Shown here: positions 56,863-64,000 of the stretch, one piece after another
Layout: the number at the start of each line of letters is the position of its first letter
How positions within the stretch are numbered: position 1 is the stretch's first letter
DNA from: Lonicera japonica
Taxonomy: Eukaryota > Streptophyta > Magnoliopsida > Dipsacales > Caprifoliaceae
Direction of reading: 5' to 3'
DNA: 64,000 nt
Assembly (NCBI GenBank): GCA_021464415.1
Contig: CM038468.1
Location: 27,950,969-28,014,968 of the forward strand
Made by a program: the position numbers and the translations under genes
Notes under the pieces: model-generated
Seen by the model: the letters and a program-made list of their open reading frames with translations, nothing else
Databases searched by the model: none
What the model was told of the DNA's origin: nothing

Positions 56863-57660
56863 CCAGCACATAGCTCAGAGTCGGAAAAAGCAGGCAATCT
56901 ATTATATTAGCAAGAAGTTGTCACCATATGAAAGGAATAATTCACCGTTGGAGTGATCATGCGCAGCACTAATCTGGGCCACACAGAAACTGCGCCATTA
57001 TATGCTCGTATTCTCAATTACTCTCATAGCCGGATTGGACCCGCTAAAGTACTTATTCGAAAAACTGGTGTTAACTAACCGCATGGCCAAGTGGGTATTC
57101 TTACTGTCAGAGTTTGATATTACTTATGTTACTTAAAAGGCGATTAAAGGGCAGATTATCACAAACTTCTTAACCAGTAACCCTATTATAAAAGGGGAAA
57201 AAGAGGAATAACCTAGCTTTCTGAATGAAATGGTTATGTTCGCAGAAGCAGAGGATGAATGGAAGTTATATTTTGATGGGGCCACAAACAAGAACGGGTA
57301 TAGGATAGGAATCCTGTTAATCTCACCCGATCAGGTTCACTCACCATTGTCCTTTCAACTTCAGTTCAATTGCACCAATAATACCGCTTAATACGAAGCT
57401 TGCATCATGGGGTTAGAAATCGCACTTGAGAGAGGGTAACAAAGATACAGGTATTTAGAGATTCGGCCCTAATCATTCATCAGATATTCCAAAAATGGAA
57501 GATCAAAAAAGATAAGCTCATCCCTTACTTAGACCGATTACAAGAGGTGGCAAACAAGTTCGAAAGGATTAGGTTCCATCATGTCCCTCGTTGTCAGAAT
57601 AATTTTGCTGATGCACTAGCAACTCTGGCATCAATGGTAGAAATTTTGAAAAATATGGAA
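56863..57660 (+). pseudogene. Host RNase H and second RNase H
   Basis: AMLAQHIAQSRKKQAIYYI and the TNRMAKWVFLLSEFDITYV part of the first RNase H. Then LYFDGATNKNGYRIGI (57271, D of the active site), LEIALERG, LIIHQIFQKWKIKKDKLIPY and NNFADALATLASMVEI (57599) of the second domain. A deletion near 56850 removed the start of the first RNase H. Confidence 0.78.
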
Positions 57661-57819
57661 ACAGTACATATAGCCATTAAGCAAAGGGAAATTCCTGCCT
57701 ACTGTCTCGTCCTTGAGTGCGAAAGAGAGGAAGTGGTAGGCCCATTAACATGGTATTATAACATCGGGAGGGTTTTAAAAGAAGGAAAATACCCTGAGGG
57801 TCCTGACAAGAAAACCTGA

Positions 57820-58974
57820 ATAGCACTCCGAAGATTGGTTGTTCAATTCATTATTTGCTCAGAAAAATTATATAGAAGAGGTCACGATGGGATACATCTC
57901 AGATCCCTAAAAGAGGAAAAATCCCAGCTAGTTATGGATGAAATACACAGGGGAGAATGCGGACCCCACATGAGTGGACACACCCTGGCCCGCAAGATAG
58001 TCCTACACTCCCTCCAAAAGACTGTAACGACCATGTTAGAAAATGCCACCTGTGTCAGGTTAATGCAAAATCTCAAAAACTCCCTTCAAAAGAATTGTAC
58101 ACTATGACAGCCCCCTGGCCCTTCTCAGTTTGGGAAATATATGTCATCGGGAAAATATCACCTGCAACAAGCAATGGGCACGAATACATACTGGTACCAA
58201 TCGATTACTTCACAAAACGGGTAAAAGCGAAAGCGTACGCAAAGCTTGATGCCAAGAAAGTGGCAAGGTTTATCCAAAGAAACATCCTCTGCAGATATGG
58301 AGTACTGCATGAAATAGTGTTAGATAATGGAACTCACTTTGAAGGAGAAGCCAATGATATAATGGAAGAATATGGGATACAAAGACACAAATCGTCCCTC
58401 TATAGACCCTGTACCAATGGCGCGGTTGAAGCAGCAAATAAGAACCTAAAGAATGTGATCAGTAAAATGGTGAAAAGTGGGCAAAACTGGGCTGATAAAC
58501 AACCATACGCTTTATGGGGATACCGCATTACCGAAAGGGTGTCTACAAACGCAACACCTTCTCATTAACATATAGGATGGAAGCGGTACTGCCGGTTGAA
58601 ATGGAAATTCCGTCACTAAGGGTGATACTAAAGAGCTCAGTGTCTGAATTAGACTTGGTCCAAAGCCGTTATGAGAAATTGGCACTATTCGATGAGAAAA
58701 GACTAAAAGCCTATCATCAACAGGGGTATCATAAAAGAATCGACAAAACATTAAATTAGAAGGTGAAAGCAAGAGGGATAAAAGTAAATGATTTGGTGCT
58801 AAAAGAAATCAGAGAACCAGCCAGAGATCCGAGGGGTAAATTTGCACAGAAATGGATCGGGCCATCTATCGTCAGGGAAATTCTGTCCGGGGGAGCAGTT
58901 ATACTCACAGATATAGACGGACAATAGTTCAACTCTCCGGTTAATCTTGTTCGTTTGAAGAAATATTACTAATA
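57820..58974 (+). pseudogene. Host integrase
   Basis: Zinc-binding part HRGECGPHMSGHTLARKI and CHLCQVNAKSQKLPSKELY; core PWPFSVWEIYVIGKISPA, YFTKRVKAKAYAKLDAKK, VLDNGTHFEGEANDIMEEYG, NGAVEAANKNLKNVISKM; C-terminus IREPARDPRGKFAQKWIGP and NSPVNLVRLKKYY (to about 58970). The usual GID before the first catalytic Asp reads EIYVIG, so the Asp is lost. Breaks at 58018, 58570 and 58925. Confidence 0.85.
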
Positions 58975-59229
58975 AGGACATATGTCGGCACATTCAAGAA
59001 CTACGTAGACCTGAGCCCACAACCAAGATTTTGAGATATAAGAACAAGGGGAACGTAGGCAACCTGAGAAGTGACTTTAGGCCCAGTCTAATTTTTATAA
59101 AATAAAATAAACTCTACATTCATACTCTTCTTTCAAAATGACAAAACAAGTTTACAAAAACAAAATGAATTTCAAAATGCACCCTAAAACATCTTTTCAC
59201 CCTGAAACATTCAGAAATTACGAAGCATC

Positions 59230-60493
59230 CCTAAGCTAGTAGGGATGGCATGTGGTCATACTCAGCAGAACGCTCAATCCTGGCCCGATCCATAATCTCA
59301 TACCCGATCACTATAGCATCAGCAAGGGGAGCCTCCTCCATAAACTCGAACCAACACATCTGACGGGAGACACCAAGAACCCGCTCCTAAACTCTATCCC
59401 ATATTCGCTCCACATGTACCGCAGGCATAGGATGAGAAATCCCAAACTCAGCAGCTCTAAAAGACCTAGTGAAACTCTCCTTCCACATAACCAGAAGCCT
59501 AAGAGAGAGTTGGGCATCAATAAGAACAGAGTCGGCCCTGAAATCTAGAGGAACAAGTAAGTCCATCCAGAGAATATTGAATTGTCACAACAACCTTGAA
59601 GGGATGTAGAAAGAAGTGAGATGTAAACCTCGTATCCGCATATAATGCTGACCCCCTGTAGACAAAACCACCGATCGTAACTGCCACCACGACACGTGCC
59701 ACCTAATGAATCGGGTAACCTCAGCAAATACTTCGGTCCAATCATGAGAACTCCGAGAACCACTAAGTAACAAAGTAAGACCAAAAAATGTGCAGGATTT
59801 AGCAGAATAGCAGGGCCCATATACCTATCTGATACAAATTGAAAACGCTCTAAAAGACACATGTACAGCAATATTGGGCTACCATGAAAAAAATCAGATC
59901 CACCAGAAGATATGGCATCTAACCCATTTAAAGTCTCAGCCAAGACATGGAATAATCGAACATCTACTAAAAGCTTGGTGAATCGGTAAAACAATATACG
60001 GGTCAACAATGAAGTCCCCAGTAACAAATAGCAAAGTGGAAAAACAAGATACCATGGCGCCATTGGTATGAGCATGAGAAAAACCAGGGTCATCCTGAGA
60101 ATCAAGCAAAAACCTAACCAGGAGACGAAGATCCACGCCATTAGGGCTAAACATCGAACGACAAATACGGGAGTCCACATAAAGAATCTCTGCAACAATT
60201 AGACAGGGACTGAGGGTAGGAGCCAAAGAGGCACGCTCGGCATCGGCAGGCTAACCTAAGAACCAAGCAAACTCCTCATAAGTAGGACAGAGCTTGTCAA
60301 TGCCAAAACGAAAAACCTAATCAATAGAATCCCAAAAAGGCACGGCCCTGAGAATAAAACTGTACTGAATATCCACAGACCGCCAGTGAAAAGATGACCA
60401 TAATCCCCCCCAGTTCAAAGCAGTATCGTCACGCATGAACAGCCTAAGAGACTGGAGGAATTGGACAGCAGGATCGAAACGGAAAGCAGACAT
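59230..60493 (-). pseudogene. Antisense ORF of the host element, DUF7745-like
   Basis: From ATG 60493 (MSAFRFDPAVQFLQSLRLFM) through WSSFHWRSVDIQYSFIL, then KLCPTYEEFAWFLG after a stop, then SPCLIVAEILYVDSRICRSM, LVRFLLDSQDDPG and FFHGSPILLYMCLLERFQFV. CPTYEEF is the typical phrase of the plant DUF7745-type proteins found in and around Tat elements. Stops at about 60317 and 60248 and shifts near 60000 break it. Its role in the element is unknown. It runs against pol and ends about 260 bases from the integrase stop. Confidence 0.65.
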
Positions 60494-60559
60494 AGAATGA
60501 GTAAAAATAAGAAGAATAAGAAAAGGAAAGAATGAGAGAAGTGGAAGAAATGAATGAAA

Positions 60560-60765
60560 GGATGAGATATATATAAGGGTCACACCCTTCGTCCGCAGAC
60601 AAACACCTCAAGATGTTTGTTCGCAAGACACGAACCACCCTTTCGTCCGCAGACAATCACCTTAGGATATTTGTCTGCAAGACACGAACCACCCTTTTGT
60701 CCACAGACGAACACCTTATGATGTTTGCCTGCAAGGCACAAACCGCCTTTTGTCTGCAAAGACAA
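60560..60765 (-). promoter_or_regulatory. Promoter-like tandem repeat upstream of the antisense ORF
   Basis: 3.3 units of 53-54 bp (60583-60760), each with a TTTGTC..CGGACGAA-type core on the minus strand, followed by TATATATAT (about 60566-60575) 70-80 bases before the antisense ATG. The same core precedes the TATA box of the 5' LTR at 38455-38515. The ORF across it is just the repeat translated (VFVCGQKGGSCLAD) and is rejected as a gene. Confidence 0.55.
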
Positions 60766-60972
60766 AAAGGTCTGTTTGTGCCTATAAGACTTCTCAAAAT
60801 AAATAATACTTTCTCAAAATATTTGACATATTCTCGGAAAAGAGTCTACATTGCATACATTTCACGTATAGGGCATTTTTTAGCAGAGTAACTTGCCTTC
60901 TGATAACACATATTTTTTTATTAACAAAATTAATACACTTTTTAAAACAAAATACAACTTTTACAAAAACAA

Positions 60973-62856
60973 CTAGCGACCACGCTTGGTTGTCGAGTAG
61001 ACGTCCTCCGCGGGACCCAACAGAGAACGACGAGATGAGGAATTATGACAAGTCGGAGGAGCTAAAGAATATAGATTATTCCGGACTGACCCCACAAAAG
61101 TGCTAGAAGGCGAACCGAGATCAGAAGCCCACCTACATAGCCAGGTCTCAATCGCAAAGACCGACGATAATCTCTATCAAGATCCACCGATTGAGGGGCG
61201 CAGAAACAAAGGAAACTCTAGACGTCAAAAGCCCAGGCATAAACACGACGCACATCCCCCCAACGAACAACAACCAATTCATCATCTGATGGTCTAGGAA
61301 AAAGATACATATTATATGTCATAATAGAGCGGACCATACATGCCATCGACTCGCCACCAAAAGGATAGGGTATAACATCAGGTATATCAAGCAAATAGAA
61401 AGGAGAAAAAGATTGACCTGGGCCAGAAGAAATTCGCTGATCCGCCATGAACCTCCTAGCAGCCTCCTCCTGCCCTAAATCCCGCTGAGTAACCCTAAAA
61501 TCCGCCTCAAAATATTGCGACATAGCACCTCTCGAGCCACTAGCAGCATGAGTGCCTAAAAAGAGAGAACTAAAACTAACAAAGAACGCAGGCAAACCGT
61601 CAAGAAAATTCTAATCCAACCCTTGCCCACTTGTTGACCCCCAGCATTAAATTCCTCAATATAATCGAAACTGAAGAGACCTGACATAGTCATACCCACA
61701 TCACCACCCTCGGCTCCACCAATGGCATCAGCACTGTACCACCACTAGCCTTACCACCACTAGCATCAGCACCACCACCACCAATAGTAGCATAACGATC
61801 ATAAATAACTTGCAACTTGACCATGCAACTCTAACCAAGGGGTCTAATTCACCTACAAAAGAAGAGCAGAAAGATGTAATAAAAAATCATGCAAAAATAT
61901 ACACAACATACAGAAAAAAAGAAAAATGTACCCAATCGGGGGTGACTCCATGAACGTTTGGCCAACACAAGGCCGAATCCTTATACCGATAAGGCCTTCG
62001 ACAAAGGCCCGCATGAAGCCGACGAAAATAAGGAAAGCCTCCGGAAGGAAGGAGCCGAGCAAAGCCATAACCGATATAAGCAAGAAACCAGGCCTACAAA
62101 TATAAAACATGAACCATAAGAAAAAATTTAAGTTAAGTAAAGGGTAGAATAAAGAAATTACCTCCCAAAGCAAGACATCCCTCGATGGGTGGGAGAAGAA
62201 TGGCAAGAAAAACTGTCCATAGACTCGTATAAAACTGCCAAAACCAACCCTCCCTAGTCCCAAGAACAAATAACACTAAAGTCTCTCAAAAGTACCAACC
62301 AATGCAAGCATGCCTCATTGTTACCACGGGCCACAAACAACTCCTATAATACTAAAAGAATGATACACCAAGCAAGTTGACGAATCTTTTACCAAGAAAG
62401 CACCCCACCACTAGAAGAAATATGTTCATTCTCAGACCGAAGATGAGCAACTAATGCACGATGACGAATCACATTACCAAGAAAGCTCCCTAAAGCAGCA
62501 ATTTTCCTTTCAGCAGAAATGGGAACAGCGGGAGCAGACTCGATAGGGTCACCACCAATCGGCAAACCCGTCAGAGCATATAAACTTGTGGGAGTCATGG
62601 TCATCTCCCCCCAGCTTCAGTGGAAGGTATGACTGGTGTCAAACCAGCGTTCAGCCAGCACAGTTAACAAATACTGACTACGCAACAGGCGCTCTAGCAG
62701 CATATCCATAATAGGGCCAAACGGTGTTGCACACAAGAACTCCCGAACCACGGAGGAGTAGCAATCCAAACTTTCCGAACCGAATTCGGAGAACCTCGGC
62801 ATCGGCGGGCACGAGGGCCTGTGTCCTACCATGCATTTTTTTAAAAAAAAAATCAA
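60973..62856 (-). pseudogene. Plant mobile domain (PMD, MAIN-like) antisense gene with introns
   Basis: Reads MVGHRPSCPPMPRFSEFG, LLRSQYLLTVLAERWFDTS, then WGEMTMTPTSLYALTGLPIG, the signature of plant mobile domain proteins (usually ..ALVERWRPETHTF and GEMT.TL.DVA.LTGLP). Introns fit at 62095-62161 and 61853-61931 with GT-AG ends. The last parts are AASGSRGAMSQYFEADFR (61540 region), VVVRWGDVRRVYAWAFDV and SRRSLLGPAEDVYSTTKRGR, stop at 60973. PMD proteins silence transposons or travel with them. The N-terminus is missing because an LTR is inserted at 62875. Frame breaks near 62390 and 61218 suggest decay. Confidence 0.65.
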
Positions 62857-62874
62857 AAGAGAAAGCAGGTAAAA

Positions 62875-64000
62875 TGTAACATCCCATGTTTTAATTACAT
62901 TTGATTTAGTTCTTTTTTTAGTTAAGCACTCAAATCCTTATTATTTTAAGCTCGAACACTTTCTTAAATTTTTTGGGAGGTCCAAAATTTAGTTCGTCGC
63001 TTCTATAGTGTCCTATTATATATTTAATAATATTCTGGAAAGTTTCGTCACTATCGGAATTGAAACGAGTATTAAAGTGGCATTTTTTCGAACCCAAAGT
63101 ATGATTATTGGTTGATTTTCAGTCAACTTTAATCACTCATAACTTCTTCAATTTTTATCCAAATCCTACTCCGTAAACTCCTGTATTTTCATCATATTCC
63201 TCCCTACAACTTTTGTGTTTTGACCAAAATCTAATTCACACTCCTCGTTGGTCAAAACTGAGCTCGAAGTCAGCTGAATAACAAAAATCTGCTTCTGTCA
63301 AAATTCTACAGCATTTCGGCGCAGCGCTGACTTCAACGCAATTATGGTATTAATCTATCCATAATGGCATGAAACATCATTCAAAAAAGTTGTAGATATT
63401 TTCATTACCTTTCCGTTGATATAAAGATCATCCCGATCGGAGTTCCGAACAAAAAGTTACGGCCAAATTACAGTGGGTAACCCCATAACCTCGTTTTTCA
63501 CGAGTTGACTGTGTTTTGACCCTTTTCAACCCCTTTCTTCCTTCATTTCCACCATTTTTGACACAGAGCTATATCAGAGCTATTCTAGAGAGAGACAGAG
63601 TGGTTCTTGAAGAAAACTTGGGGTTCCATAGCTCAAATTGGTCATTTTAACCCGAAGCAGATTTTTCACCTCTCTCGCACTATCTACACGTTTCTGCACT
63701 TGCATGTGGGATTGAGGGACCTTCTTGAACTCATTCCAGGCCTTGCATCCTATGTAACTCTATCTATTCAAGTGGGAACTTCCCCTCTTCTCTTCTATTA
63801 TGAGAAATTCATGAGTTGTTGGTTGATTTTGCTAGATTTCGGTACCGAAATCATATTTTCTCTGCATGTGTAACGAATTAACTGGTATATTATGATCCGT
63901 GCTTATAGTTTGTCAATTACTTCTCAAATATTGATGATTAGCAAGGTTGATTATGTTGCATCTTAGTATCTATGGACCGATTTGATGATTTTGGTACCGA
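62875..64000 (+). mobile_element. 5' part of an LTR, probably Tekay-type chromovirus
   Basis: Begins TGTAACATCCCATGTTTTAA and has phrases usual in Tekay/Del LTRs: GAAAGTTTCGTCACTATCGG, AAAAGTTGTAGATATTTTCA and TTACCTTTCCGTTGATATAA. It runs out of the window, so its end, target duplication and internal region cannot be checked. ORFs inside (63607-63873) have no domain. Confidence 0.6.

Larger units (their letters stand above)
35679..62874 (+). mobile_element. Host Tat-lineage Ty3/gypsy element, degenerate, 3' LTR not in window
   Basis: Order 5' LTR, PBS, leader, gag, protease, G-patch, RT, RNase H, second RNase H, integrase, then antisense ORFs. The second RNase H and antisense ORFs are typical of the Tat lineage. 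It is interrupted by a hAT (36461-38335), a related element (40758-53190) and an LTR at 62875. Every protein part has stops. It sits inside a LINE, so that LINE is older. Confidence 0.85.

Noticed and set aside
44195..58974. Endogenous pararetrovirus (caulimovirus) as source of the reverse transcriptase
   Set aside because: Integrase, second RNase H, LTRs, PBS and 5-bp target duplication identify Tat-lineage Ty3/gypsy elements.
60580..60765. A repeat protein (VFVCGQKGGSCLAD units) on the minus strand
   Set aside because: It is a translation of the 53-54 bp DNA repeat; unit length is close to a multiple of three by chance and no start context or domain supports it.
62344..62392. A third intron in the PMD gene (G|GTAAAAG to TTATAG)
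   Set aside because: Only 49 bp, shorter than usual plant introns; a frame break is as likely.

Overview
This window looks like repeat-rich nuclear DNA of a flowering plant, probably a dicot. It is AT-rich, shows plant-type introns and TATA boxes, and carries Tat-lineage Ty3/gypsy elements with dual RNase H, Athila-like solo LTRs, a MULE, plant LINE and hAT/Harbinger MITEs. The species cannot be named from the sequence. No housekeeping gene, rRNA or tRNA was recognised.

Left part (1-25.6 kb). A partial LTR (1-1159) is followed by two tandem copies of a ~5.7 kb segment (2098-7803 and 15433-22746). Each copy carries one minus-strand gene for an unusual protein: an N-terminal ADP-ribosyltransferase (ART) domain of the cholera/pertussis/pierisin class joined to a C-terminal four-bladed hemopexin-like propeller of the plant albumin-2 type. 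Copy 1 (2954-4459) is an intact 501-codon ORF. Copy 2 (17944-19448) is 99% identical but has a 1-bp deletion between the catalytic Arg and the Ser/Glu. I propose a 5'UTR exon, a ~2.9 kb 5'UTR intron and a TATA box for each. The promoter side of each gene merges into an array of ~0.8-1.1 kb repeats that all carry the same TATA-bearing stretch. Three ~1.66 kb solo LTRs (two forming a large inverted pair) and a Harbinger MITE interrupt these arrays.

Middle (25.6-35.7 kb). A complete but decayed 7.07 kb MULE (8-bp TSD, matching TIRs) encodes a multi-exon transposase with SWIM finger joined to a C-terminal OTU cysteine-protease domain, plus a second ORF resembling the plant transposon protein family PF20167. 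Next come LINE remnants (ORF1 with zinc knuckle, ORF2 endonuclease) carrying a 535-bp hAT MITE.

Right part (35.7-64 kb). A degenerate Tat-lineage element on the plus strand (5' LTR from 35679) is cut by three later insertions: a 1.9 kb non-autonomous hAT in its LTR, a second Tat-lineage element (40758-53190, minus strand, 5-bp TSD ATAGT) in gag, and a new LTR of probable Tekay type at 62875. Downstream of pol the host element carries antisense genes: a DUF7745-like ORF and an intron-bearing plant-mobile-domain (PMD) ORF, with a promoter-like repeat array between them. The most unusual gene system is the duplicated ART-hemopexin locus with its promoter-repeat arrays.
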